Shown: positions 54,461 to 62,253 of the stretch, piece by piece | Layout of the letters: each line of letters begins with the position of its first letter | Numbering within the stretch: position 1 is the stretch's first letter | NCBI GenBank assembly: GCA_024236155.1 | Contig: JACKLA010000007.1 | Coordinates: 41,810 to 105,809, forward strand | Origin: Sphingomonadaceae bacterium | GTDB lineage: Bacteria > Pseudomonadota > Alphaproteobacteria > Sphingomonadales > Sphingomonadaceae | Direction of reading: 5' to 3' | DNA: 64,000 bases | Position numbers and translations under genes: made by a program | Notes under the pieces: generated by a model | What the model saw: the letters and a program-made list of their open reading frames with translations, nothing else | What the model was told of the DNA's origin: nothing | Databases searched by the model: none

Positions 54461-55141
54461 CTAGCGATAGGAACTCGGAACCGCCAGCCCAACCTTGCTC
54501 TTATGCCATCTTGTATCACCAACCCATTTGGCCAGCAGGGTCACGATACCGAATGCGACCAGCGCGGTGACAAAGAACAGTGTCTGGTTGGGTGAGGGTT
54601 CGGGCCCGAACCAGTTGAAAAGCTGCATCGCAAGCATAACCAACAGCAGCACGAAAGCCGGACCCATCGGCCCTTTTGTCCGGCGCATGTAGAAGGTGAA
54701 GGATCCAAGCACGAGCAGCAGTTCGAGCGGGATCTCGATATAGGGATAGTTCCACAGGCCGAGGCCGAACTTGTGATCCCCGCCGGCAAAGGTCAGGTCG
54801 GGTGCGTGGACCAGCCAGTCGAGCACCCAGTGCGAGAAGACGACCGTTCCCGCGAGGATTGCCGCGCCGAGGTTTCGTGTTCCCACCATCACGATGAAGG
54901 CAAAGATCAGCGCCCAGATCAGCGTGCCGACAAGGCTGTGGGTGAAGGGCATGTAATACAGGTCCAGCGGGCTGAGAGCCATGAAGCCCGGTTCGATCCG
55001 CAGCTTCTCCAGCCCGACGAGGCCCAGTGTCATGAAGCCCCAGTCGACCAGCTGCGCGCCGATAAACAGTGTCGAGAGTTTCGGTGCGTCCTTGCTGACG
55101 GCAGCCGCCGCGAAAGCCGGCGCCCAATGCCCGATGAACAT
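54461..55141 (-). CDS. Membrane protein, possible YdjM-type metal-dependent hydrolase fold
   Basis: A 226-residue protein with about six to seven hydrophobic segments. HW at the start (FIGHWAPAFAAAAV), MPFTHSLVGTLIWALIFAFIV and VVFSHWVLDWLVHAPDLTFAGGDHKFG place histidines and an aspartate near membrane faces, resembling YdjM/PF04307-like membrane-bound hydrolases. The match is by pattern and moderate. ATG 55141 is preferred to a much longer frame because AGAGG precedes it and the fold begins there. It lies 10 bp after the purL start region on the same strand. Function unknown. Confidence 0.65.
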   Translation of the reverse strand: MFIGHWAPAFAAAAVSKDAPKLSTLFIGAQLVDWGFMTLGLVGLEKLRIEPGFMALSPLDLYYMPFTHSLVGTLIWALIFAFIVMVGTRNLGAAILAGTVVFSHWVLDWLVHAPDLTFAGGDHKFGLGLWNYPYIEIPLELLLVLGSFTFYMRRTKGPMGPAFVLLLVMLAMQLFNWFGPEPSPNQTLFFVTALVAFGIVTLLAKWVGDTRWHKSKVGLAVPSSYR

Positions 55142-55322
55142 ACCTCTCGTCCCCTGTATTCGTCTTTCATGCGCCCGTGCCAGCGTTAGCCAACAGACCG
55201 CCCCGCTTGCAACAGCTGTCGATGCGGCTTCCCACGCCAAATCCGCCGGGTGGATAGTTCTTCCACTTTCCTGCCCTTGCTTTGCTTGACCAAGGCGGGA
55301 CGCACGGTCATTGCTCACTGCC

Positions 55323-55598
55323 ATGGCAGATGGCACGATAGATATTCCGGGCGATATTTCCGGCGATATTTCCGAATTGAGCTTCGAGGATGCGTTGCGC
55401 GCGCTCGAAGATGTGGTGCGGCGGCTTGAGGGTGGCGAAGTCCCGCTCGACGAGTCGATCAACCTGTACGAGCGTGGAGAGGCGTTGAGGCAGCATTGCC
55501 AGAAGCGGCTCGATTCGGCGCAGGCGCGGATCGAGAAGATCGTCAGTGGACCGGATGGTGCCCCGCGCGGCACCGCCCCGCTCGACGCGGACGGCTGA
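55323..55598 (+). CDS. xseB: Exodeoxyribonuclease VII small subunit
   Basis: A 91-residue helical protein matching XseB: LSFEDALRALEDVVRRLEGGEVPLDESINLYERGEALRQHCQKRLDSAQARIEKI. It partners with XseA, not seen in the window, to degrade single-stranded DNA. An acidic N-terminal extension (about residues 1-20, with GDISGDIS repeats) is specific. ATG 55323 is used. It is followed one base later by ispA, the usual xseB-ispA arrangement. Confidence 0.92.
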   Translation: MADGTIDIPGDISGDISELSFEDALRALEDVVRRLEGGEVPLDESINLYERGEALRQHCQKRLDSAQARIEKIVSGPDGAPRGTAPLDADG

Positions 55599-55599
55599 C

Positions 55600-56508
55600 A
55601 TGTCACTCACCGTGATCGCAGATGGCCAGCTGGCGGATGGGCTTCGGCGTATCCAGCGAGAGGTCGACGCGGTCTTCGACGCCTTGCTCCCGTTGCCCGG
55701 CGATTCGCGTGCGGCACTGATCGAGGCCATGCGTTATGCAGCGATCGGTGGCGGCAAGCGGGTGCGCCCATTGCTGGTTGCCGCCACGGCCGAAATGTAC
55801 GGCGTCGATCGCGATGCGGCGGTCCGGGCGGGCTGCGCGGTCGAGGCGATCCACGTCTATTCGCTGATCCATGATGACCTGCCATGCATGGATGATGACG
55901 ATCTGCGCCATGGCAAGCCGACACTGCACCGCCAGTTCGATGAAGCAACTGCCGTGCTGGCGGGGGACTCGCTGCATGCGCTCGCCTTCGAGATTTTGGC
56001 TGACAGCGAAACCAGCAGCGATCCCTTCACCCGGTCGGAACTGATCGCCACACTCGCCATCGCCAGCGGCAAGGACGGTATGGCAGGCGGCCAGATGATG
56101 GACATGGCGTCGGAGGCAGAGGACTATGACCTGCACACCATCACCCGTTTGCAGCAGCTGAAGACTGGCGCGTTACTCGGGGCTTCGGTGGAGATGGGGG
56201 CTATCCTGGGGCATGTCGCACCGGAGGGCAGGGCGCATTTGCGCGCCTATGCCCGCGATATCGGGCTCGCCTTCCAGATCGCCGACGACCTGCTCGATGT
56301 AGAAGGTGATGTCGAAAAGGCCGGCAAGGCGCTGCGCAAGGACGAGCAGCAGGGCAAACAGACCTTTGTCACACTGATGGGCGTCGAACCGGCGCGGAAA
56401 CAGGCGCGGGCGCTGGTCGAACAGGCAATCGGCCACCTGTCGTCGCATGGCGGAGAAGCCGACCTGCTGAGGTCGCTCGCGCGGTATATTGTGGAGAGGG
56501 ACCGCTAA
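55600..56508 (+). CDS. ispA: Farnesyl diphosphate synthase / polyprenyl synthetase
   Basis: Condenses isopentenyl and dimethylallyl diphosphate into farnesyl diphosphate for quinones and bactoprenol. The 302-residue protein has GGGKRVRPLLV, the first aspartate-rich motif HDDLPCMDDDDLRHG, GKDGMAGGQMMD, and the second aspartate motif IADDLLDVEGD, with KQTF in the C-terminal part. ATG 55600 lies two bases after the xseB stop. It overlaps the coaD start by one base (TAATG). Confidence 0.94.
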   Translation: MSLTVIADGQLADGLRRIQREVDAVFDALLPLPGDSRAALIEAMRYAAIGGGKRVRPLLVAATAEMYGVDRDAAVRAGCAVEAIHVYSLIHDDLPCMDDDDLRHGKPTLHRQFDEATAVLAGDSLHALAFEILADSETSSDPFTRSELIATLAIASGKDGMAGGQMMDMASEAEDYDLHTITRLQQLKTGALLGASVEMGAILGHVAPEGRAHLRAYARDIGLAFQIADDLLDVEGDVEKAGKALRKDEQQGKQTFVTLMGVEPARKQARALVEQAIGHLSSHGGEADLLRSLARYIVERDR

Positions 56509-57020
56509 TGGCTGAACGCGTGGGGATTTATCCCGGCACATTCGACCCGATCACGCTGGGGCATGCCGATATTATCCGGCGCGGCGCAAAGCTGGTCGAC
56601 CGGCTGATAATCGGGGTCACGACCAACCCGTCGAAAAATCCGATGTTTTCGACCGACGAGCGGCTGACCATGGTCGAGCGTGAGGTTGCGGCGCTTGGTA
56701 TCCGCAATGTCGAAGTCGTCGGGTTCAATGCGCTTCTGGTCAAATTCGCCCAGAAACAGGGCGCAAGCGTGATCGTGCGCGGCCTGCGGGCAGTGGCCGA
56801 TTTCGAATATGAGTACCAGATGGCGGGAATGAACCAGCAGCTCGACGACGATATCGAGACGGTTTTCCTGATGGCCGATGTCTCGCTCCAGCCGATTGCC
56901 TCGAAGCTGGTCAAGGAAATCGCCCTGTTCGGCGGCGACATCACGCCTTTCGTCAGCAAGACGGTCCGCGAAGAAGTCGTTTCACGGGTCGAGAAGCTTG
57001 GCAGGCTGGGCGATTACTGA
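56508..57020 (+). CDS. coaD: Pantetheine-phosphate adenylyltransferase
   Basis: Transfers AMP from ATP to phosphopantetheine, the penultimate CoA step. The 170-residue protein has the nucleotidyltransferase motif YPGTFDPITLGHADII at the N terminus, NPSKNPMFSTDERLTMV, VIVRGLRAVADFEYEYQMAGMNQQL, and SSK-type AP-loop variant ASKLVKEIA. It shares one base with the ispA stop. panB at 24051-24920 is another pantothenate/CoA gene in the window but not nearby. Confidence 0.96.
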   Translation: MAERVGIYPGTFDPITLGHADIIRRGAKLVDRLIIGVTTNPSKNPMFSTDERLTMVEREVAALGIRNVEVVGFNALLVKFAQKQGASVIVRGLRAVADFEYEYQMAGMNQQLDDDIETVFLMADVSLQPIASKLVKEIALFGGDITPFVSKTVREEVVSRVEKLGRLGDY

Positions 57021-57110
57021 GGCTGACCACAGGCCAAAGCGATCATTCATTGTGTCGACAGCCCCCGATGGCTAGAGCACGCGTAGAGATTTGAGAAACA
57101 CGGAAACCCC

Positions 57111-57800
57111 ATGATTACACGTCTGATTGCCGCGGCTGCCTTCGCATCGCTGGCGCTTGTTCCGGTCGCCGCTCATGCACAGGATAGCGGGGAAGAGGCT
57201 GCACCGGCGGAAACGCAGCGCGTCTATGACCGCGTCAGTTTCGATATCAACGAAGACCGCGACAACATCTTGCTGCTCGACCTGTCGAATGGCAAGCGGG
57301 TGGCGATCCGCCTCATGCCGAGCTGGGCGCCCAACCATGTCGAGCGGATCAAGACCCTCGCCCGGCAGGGTTTCTATGACGGGATCATCTTCCACCGCGT
57401 GATCGAAGGTTTCATGGCGCAGACCGGCGACCCGACCGGAACGGGGCAGGGCGGTTCCTCGCTCCCGGATTTGAAGGAAGAATTCAACCCGATGCCGCAC
57501 CTGCGTGGTACGGTTTCGATGGCGCGTGCAACGTCGGAAGACAGTGCGAACAGCCAGTTTTTCATCACCTTCATGCCGCGCTTCAGCCTCGACAAACGCT
57601 ACACCAATTTCGGCCGGGTGATCTCCGGCATGGATGGCATCGACGGGATCAACCGGGGCGAACCGCCTGCGAACCCGACGCGGATTGTGCAGGCTTCGAT
57701 CGCTGCGGACGGCAAGCCCGTGCCGGCCCCGACGATCCTGCCCGTCGATGATGATGCGCCGGTCACGCTCGATATGCTCAACGCCTCACGCGGGAACTAG
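57111..57800 (+). CDS. ppiA: Exported cyclophilin-type peptidyl-prolyl isomerase
   Basis: A 229-residue cyclophilin with signal peptide (LIAAAAFASLALVPVAAHAQ), so periplasmic. FHRVIEGFMAQTGDPTGTGQGG holds the catalytic Arg region, with MARATSEDSANSQFFI and the final strands FGRVISGMDGIDGI. It should help fold periplasmic proteins. A short acidic/Glu-rich segment follows the signal. Its last codon is AAC and its TAG lies inside the left end (CTAGGG) of the 270-bp palindromic element, so the element supplies the stop codon. No strong ribosome binding site precedes ATG 57111. Confidence 0.93.
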   Translation: MITRLIAAAAFASLALVPVAAHAQDSGEEAAPAETQRVYDRVSFDINEDRDNILLLDLSNGKRVAIRLMPSWAPNHVERIKTLARQGFYDGIIFHRVIEGFMAQTGDPTGTGQGGSSLPDLKEEFNPMPHLRGTVSMARATSEDSANSQFFITFMPRFSLDKRYTNFGRVISGMDGIDGINRGEPPANPTRIVQASIAADGKPVPAPTILPVDDDAPVTLDMLNASRGN

Positions 57801-58066
57801 GGTCAGGACCCATTAATCGCGCTGTCGAGGTTTGAAGCAAAATGGCCTGGTGCGAGGAAGATCGGTGAAGGAATATGTCGATCTTTCAAGCCGATTTGAC
57901 GCTGCACCGGGCCATTTTGGTCAAATCCTGAAAGGACGCCGGAATGACTTCCATCTCGGCCAAAAACACGCTTGTGAAGGCATCCAGCCTTCCCGGCGCG
58001 CGTTTTTGCCCGATATGTTCGTCATTCCGACGCCTCGATAGCGTGATTAATGGGTCCTGACCCTAG
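57797..58066. mobile_element. 270-bp nested-palindrome, MITE-like element with 34-bp terminal inverted repeats
   Basis: The ends, 57797-57830 and 58033-58066, are inverted repeats identical at 32 of 34 positions, starting CTAGGGTCAGGACCC. Inside are two independent hairpins. The left pairs CAAAATGGCC-T-GGTGC (57838-57853) with 57904-57919 (15 of 16), with an inner GAAGATCG/CGATCTTTC stem. The right pairs CGCCGGAATGAC (57937-57948) with 58021-58032 (11 of 12), TCGGCCAAAAACACGC with 57998-58013 (14 of 16) and GAAGG/CCTTC. No transposase is present. CTAG at both ends could be a target duplication. I cannot assign it to an IS family. Confidence 0.85.
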
Positions 58067-58103
58067 GGTTTCCAGTTCATGCGCCGCGTTCTAGGGCGCG
58101 CGC

Positions 58104-59141
58104 ATGAAAGTTGACCTGTTCGATTTCGAACTGCCGCCAGAACGGATTGCCCTGCGCCCGGCAAGCCCGCGCGATTCCGCGCGCATACTGCTGGTCGACG
58201 GGCCTGCCCCGTTCGAGGACCGTATCGTCCGCGAACTGCCGCAATTGCTGCGTCGGGGCGATGTGCTGGTGTTCAACGATACCCGCGTAATCCCGGCACA
58301 GTTGGAGGGGCGGCGCGGCGAGGCGCGGATCGGCGCAACGCTGCACAAGCGGATCGACCTGCGCCGATGGCAGGCGTTCATTCGCAATGCAAAGCGACTG
58401 AAGCCGGGCGATCGGATCGAGTTTGCGGCAGGCGTCAGCGCGATTGCCGAGGCCCGCCATGCAGATGGCAGCTTCACGCTGGCGTTCGAGGGTAACGAAC
58501 CGGTCGAGCTCCTGCTCGAACGGGCGGGCCAGATGCCCCTGCCGCCCTACATCGCGGGCAAGCGTCCGACCGACGAACAGGACAAGTCGGACTACCAGAC
58601 AATCTTCGCCGAAAAGGATGGCGCCGTCGCCGCGCCCACGGCATCGCTGCATTTCACACCCGAACTGCTTGGGACGCTCGATGAAGCAGGAATAAAGCGC
58701 GAGACGCTGACGCTGCATGTCGGGGCCGGGACTTTCCTGCCGGTCAAGGCCGACGACACGCAGGACCACGTCATGCATGCCGAATGGGGACGGATAGAGC
58801 CGGAAACCGCAGAACGGCTCAATCGCGCCCGGCGAGACGGAAACCGGATCATCGCCGTCGGCACCACCAGCCTGCGGTTGCTCGAAAGCGCGGCTGACGA
58901 CAAGCGCGTGATCCACCCATTCGATGGCGATACGGCAATCTTCATCACGCCCGGCTATCGCTTCAAGGGCGTTGACGGGTTGATGACCAATTTCCACCTG
59001 CCCAAATCGACACTGTTCATGCTGGTCAGCGCGCTGATGGGGCGTGAGCGGATGCTCGATGTTTACGCGCATGCCATCCGGAACGAATATCGGTTCTACA
59101 GCTATGGCGATTCCAGCCTGTTATTGCCCGACGCAGTTTAA
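58104..59141 (+). CDS. queA: S-adenosylmethionine:tRNA ribosyltransferase-isomerase
   Basis: Builds epoxyqueuosine on tRNA anticodons. The 345-residue protein has DFELPPERIALRPASPRDSARILL at the start, VLVFNDTRVIPAQLEGRR, PLPPYI, YQTIFAEKDGAVAAPTASLHFTPELL, TLHVGAGTFLPVKADD and FMLVSALMGRERML. ATG 58104 gives the usual length. A tgt gene, the preceding enzyme in queuosine synthesis, lies 1.8 kb downstream on the same strand, with an ABC transporter pair between. Confidence 0.96.
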   Translation: MKVDLFDFELPPERIALRPASPRDSARILLVDGPAPFEDRIVRELPQLLRRGDVLVFNDTRVIPAQLEGRRGEARIGATLHKRIDLRRWQAFIRNAKRLKPGDRIEFAAGVSAIAEARHADGSFTLAFEGNEPVELLLERAGQMPLPPYIAGKRPTDEQDKSDYQTIFAEKDGAVAAPTASLHFTPELLGTLDEAGIKRETLTLHVGAGTFLPVKADDTQDHVMHAEWGRIEPETAERLNRARRDGNRIIAVGTTSLRLLESAADDKRVIHPFDGDTAIFITPGYRFKGVDGLMTNFHLPKSTLFMLVSALMGRERMLDVYAHAIRNEYRFYSYGDSSLLLPDAV

Positions 59142-59168
59142 CGCTTGGCAAGTTGCGGCGGCTGCGCG

Positions 59169-60131
59169 ATGAATAGTCCCTCTATGCAACCGATCCTCGA
59201 AATCTCTGGGCTGACCAAGCGCTATGCTGGCGGCCTTCTCGCTCTCGACAATGTCGATTTGTCGATCAATCGCGGCGAGCTGTTCGCACTGCTCGGCCCG
59301 AACGGAGCGGGAAAAACCACGCTGATCGGTGCCGTATGCGGCCTTGTGCGGCCAACCTCCGGCACGATCAGGGCATTCAGTCACGATCTGGCGACCGACT
59401 GGCGCAGTGCCCGCTCACGCATCGGGCTGGTGCCGCAGGAATTGGCGACAGACATGTTCGAACCGGTCGAGCGAGCCGTGTCCTATTCGCGCGGACTGTT
59501 CGGGCTGGCACCCGACAAGGCGCGGATCGAGGAAATCCTGCGTAGCCTCAGCCTGTGGGACAAGCGCAATGACCGCATAATGACCCTGTCCGGGGGGATG
59601 AAACGCCGGGTGCTGATCGCCAAGGCGCTGGCGCATGAGCCGGACCTGCTGTTCCTCGACGAACCGACCGCTGGGGTCGATGTCGAATTGCGTCGCGACA
59701 TGTGGAAGCTGATCGGCGCGATGCGCGAACGCGGCGTGACGATCATCCTGACCACGCACTACATCGAAGAGGCCGAGGAAATGGCCGACCGGGTCGGGAT
59801 TATCCGCAAGGGCAAGATCCTGATGGTCGATGACAAGGCTGCCATGGTGAGCCGCCTCGGGACGACGGAAGCGCATATTACGCTGGCTGAGCCGCTTGCA
59901 GAAATCCCGGCGCAGATCGCGATGCCTGGCGTTCATCTCGATGAAGAGCGCCGGGTGCTCAGCTATCGCGGTGGCGATGGCAGCGGGAAGGGCAAGGCAG
60001 AGGTTGCCGAATTGACCAAGGCGCTGATCCGGGCCGGGATCGATTACACCGGGATCGATATCAGCGAGTCCTCGCTCGAGGACATTTTCGTCGACCTGCT
60101 CGAACAGCGCGAGGCGGAGAGCGTGGCATGA
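59169..60131 (+). CDS. ABC transporter ATP-binding protein (ABC-2 export type)
   Basis: A 320-residue ATPase. Walker A LLGPNGAGKTTLIGAVCGL, Q-loop IGLVPQEL, signature TLSGGMKRRVLIAKALAHEPDLLFLDEPTAGVD and switch TTHYIEEAEEMADRVGII are complete. The C-terminal about 80 residues form the extra domain seen in drug or polysaccharide ABC-2 exporters. The substrate is unknown. ATG 59169 is chosen; an ATG at 59184 is also possible. Its stop overlaps the permease start (ATGA). Confidence 0.92.
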   Translation: MNSPSMQPILEISGLTKRYAGGLLALDNVDLSINRGELFALLGPNGAGKTTLIGAVCGLVRPTSGTIRAFSHDLATDWRSARSRIGLVPQELATDMFEPVERAVSYSRGLFGLAPDKARIEEILRSLSLWDKRNDRIMTLSGGMKRRVLIAKALAHEPDLLFLDEPTAGVDVELRRDMWKLIGAMRERGVTIILTTHYIEEAEEMADRVGIIRKGKILMVDDKAAMVSRLGTTEAHITLAEPLAEIPAQIAMPGVHLDEERRVLSYRGGDGSGKGKAEVAELTKALIRAGIDYTGIDISESSLEDIFVDLLEQREAESVA

Positions 60132-60898
60132 CATTTTTCAACGCCCGCAGCGCCTGGTCGATCTACAAGCGCGAACTGGTGCGTTTCCTGCGCACCGCAT
60201 TCCAGTCCGTGCTCTCGCCAGTGCTGACCACATCGCTCTATTTCATCGTCTTCGGTGCCGCCATCGGAGGGCGGATGCCCGATCTGGGCGGCGTGAACTA
60301 CGCCGCATTCATCATTCCCGGCCTGCTGATGCTGACCCTGCTGGGCGAAACAACCTCGAACTCCAGCTTCGGTATCTACATGCCGCGTTTCACGGGGACG
60401 ATCTATGAACTGCTGTCCGCGCCCGTGGGCGTGGCAGAGACGCTGGTCGGCTTTGTCGGCGCGGCGATGACCAAGAGCCTGATCCTTGCCTCGATCATCC
60501 TCGCGACGGCCATGCTGTTTGTCGATTACACCATCGCGCATCCGATACTGGCGATCCTCTACATCATGCTGGTTGCAGCAAGTTTCAGCCTGTTCGGTTT
60601 TATCCTCGGCATCTGGGCGGATAATTTCGAGAAGCTCGGGATAATCCCGATGCTGATCCTCACCCCGCTGACTTTCCTTGGCGGGACGTTCTATTCGATC
60701 GAAATGTTGCCCGACCCGTGGGGCAAGATCGCACTGGCCAATCCGATCGTCTATCTCGTCAACGGGTTGCGCTGGACGTTCTACGGGACATCCGATGTCG
60801 CCATCGGCATATCGCTCGGCCTGACGCTTGGCTTCCTCACCATCTGCGTCGCGATCATCGCCTACATCTTCAAGACGGGCTGGCGACTGCGCGACTGA
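60128..60898 (+). CDS. ABC-2 type permease
   Basis: A 256-residue membrane protein with about six helices, of the ABC-2 family. ALISVLSPVLTTSLYFIVFGAAIGGRM-like first helices, ETTSNSSFGIYMPRFTGTIYELLSAPV, and LIILTPLTFLGGTFYSIEMLPDPWGKIALANPIVYLVNGLRW (characteristic ABC-2 C-terminal segment) are visible. It forms an exporter with the upstream ATPase. The overlap ATGA suggests coupled translation. tgt follows 19 bp later. Confidence 0.92.
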   Translation: MTFFNARSAWSIYKRELVRFLRTAFQSVLSPVLTTSLYFIVFGAAIGGRMPDLGGVNYAAFIIPGLLMLTLLGETTSNSSFGIYMPRFTGTIYELLSAPVGVAETLVGFVGAAMTKSLILASIILATAMLFVDYTIAHPILAILYIMLVAASFSLFGFILGIWADNFEKLGIIPMLILTPLTFLGGTFYSIEMLPDPWGKIALANPIVYLVNGLRWTFYGTSDVAIGISLGLTLGFLTICVAIIAYIFKTGWRLRD

Positions 60899-60917
60899 AC
60901 GGCTAGGGGCTGCCGCC

Positions 60918-62048
60918 ATGAACCCCCGCTTCGACTTCACCATCCACGCGACCGACGGCAAGGCCCGCACAGGCACCATCCGCATGCAGCGCGGAGAGAT
61001 CCGCACGCCTGCCTTCATGCCGGTGGGGACGGCCGCAACCGTCAAGGCGATGAAGCCGGAGGCTGTGCGCGAGGCCGGTGCCGACATCATCCTCGGCAAC
61101 ACCTATCACCTGATGCTGCGCCCGGGCGCTGAACGGGTGGCGAAGCTGGGCGGGCTGCACAAATTCATGAACTGGCACCGCCCGATCCTGACCGACAGCG
61201 GTGGATACCAGGTGATGAGCCTGTCCGATCTGCGCAAGCTGACCGAACAGGGCGTCGAGTTCCGTAGCCATATCGATGGCAGCAAGCATATGCTGACGCC
61301 CGAACGCAGTATGGAAATCCAGCGCTTGCTGGGCAGCGACATCGTGATGGCGTTCGACGAATGCCCGCGCGCCGACCAGTCGCGCGATGTGATTGCCCAA
61401 AGCATGGAAATGTCGATGCGCTGGGCGAAGCGCAGCCGGGATGGTTTCGACAGCGGAGAAGAGCATGCGAGCCGATCGGCGCTGTTCGGCATCCAGCAGG
61501 GCGCGCTCGACGAGGAACTGCGCGGGATCAGCGCGCAGAAGCTGACCGAGATCGGTTTCGACGGCTACGCCATCGGCGGCCTGGCCGTGGGCGAGGGGCA
61601 GGAGGCGATGTTCGCCACGCTCGATTTTGCCCCCGGCCAACTGCCGCAGGACCGCCCGCGCTACCTGATGGGCGTCGGCAAACCCGACGATCTCGTCGGC
61701 GCGGTCGAACGCGGGGTCGATATGTTCGATTGCGTCCTGCCCAGCCGATCAGGCCGCAACGGGCAGGCCTTCACCTGGAACGGCCCGCTCAACCTGCGCA
61801 ATGCGCGTTTTGCGGAGGATCAGGAACCGCTCGACAGCCGATGCAAATGCCCGACCTGCGGCACTTACACGCGCGCCTATCTCCACCATCTGGTGAAGTC
61901 GGGCGAAATCCTCGGCGCCATGCTGATGACCGAACACAATATCGGCTTCTACCAGCAATTGATGCAGGCGATGCGCGATGCGATTGGGGCGGGTGACTTT
62001 GCGAGTTTTGCGTCGGATTTTCGCCGCGAATATTTTTCCAAAGAATAG
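60918..62048 (+). CDS. tgt: tRNA-guanine transglycosylase
   Basis: Exchanges G34 for preQ1 in tRNAs Asn, Asp, His and Tyr. The 376-residue protein has MPVGTAATVKAM, GNTYHLMLRPG, LTDSGGYQVMSL (catalytic Asp), DECPR, GGLAVGEGQEAM, DCVLPSRSGRNGQAF (nucleophile Asp) and the zinc site CKCPTCGTYTRAYLHH. ATG 60918 follows AGGGGC. It completes a queA/tgt pair. About 205 bp without a gene follow. Confidence 0.97.
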   Translation: MNPRFDFTIHATDGKARTGTIRMQRGEIRTPAFMPVGTAATVKAMKPEAVREAGADIILGNTYHLMLRPGAERVAKLGGLHKFMNWHRPILTDSGGYQVMSLSDLRKLTEQGVEFRSHIDGSKHMLTPERSMEIQRLLGSDIVMAFDECPRADQSRDVIAQSMEMSMRWAKRSRDGFDSGEEHASRSALFGIQQGALDEELRGISAQKLTEIGFDGYAIGGLAVGEGQEAMFATLDFAPGQLPQDRPRYLMGVGKPDDLVGAVERGVDMFDCVLPSRSGRNGQAFTWNGPLNLRNARFAEDQEPLDSRCKCPTCGTYTRAYLHHLVKSGEILGAMLMTEHNIGFYQQLMQAMRDAIGAGDFASFASDFRREYFSKE

Positions 62049-62253
62049 GAAAATTTGGAATCTGTCGCACTTTTGATTTTTGTAAATCGCGGAATAGAAG
62101 TGGTTTTGTGAGTCCTTCGACGTGCCTCAGGTCGAGGCGGCGGCTATTGCGCGATATGTGCTTTTCTCGGCAAATTTCATGCCTTTTTCGAATCTGCTCT
62201 TTTCCTTTCAGGACAGCCTGTTAGCTTGCTGTGGACTGGATAGGGGGCGCGAT

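Noticed and set aside
62034..62053. TTTTCC/GGAAAA hairpin over the end of tgt
   Set aside because: Only six A-T-rich pairs, overlaps the stop codon and lacks a clear tail; too weak to call a terminator.
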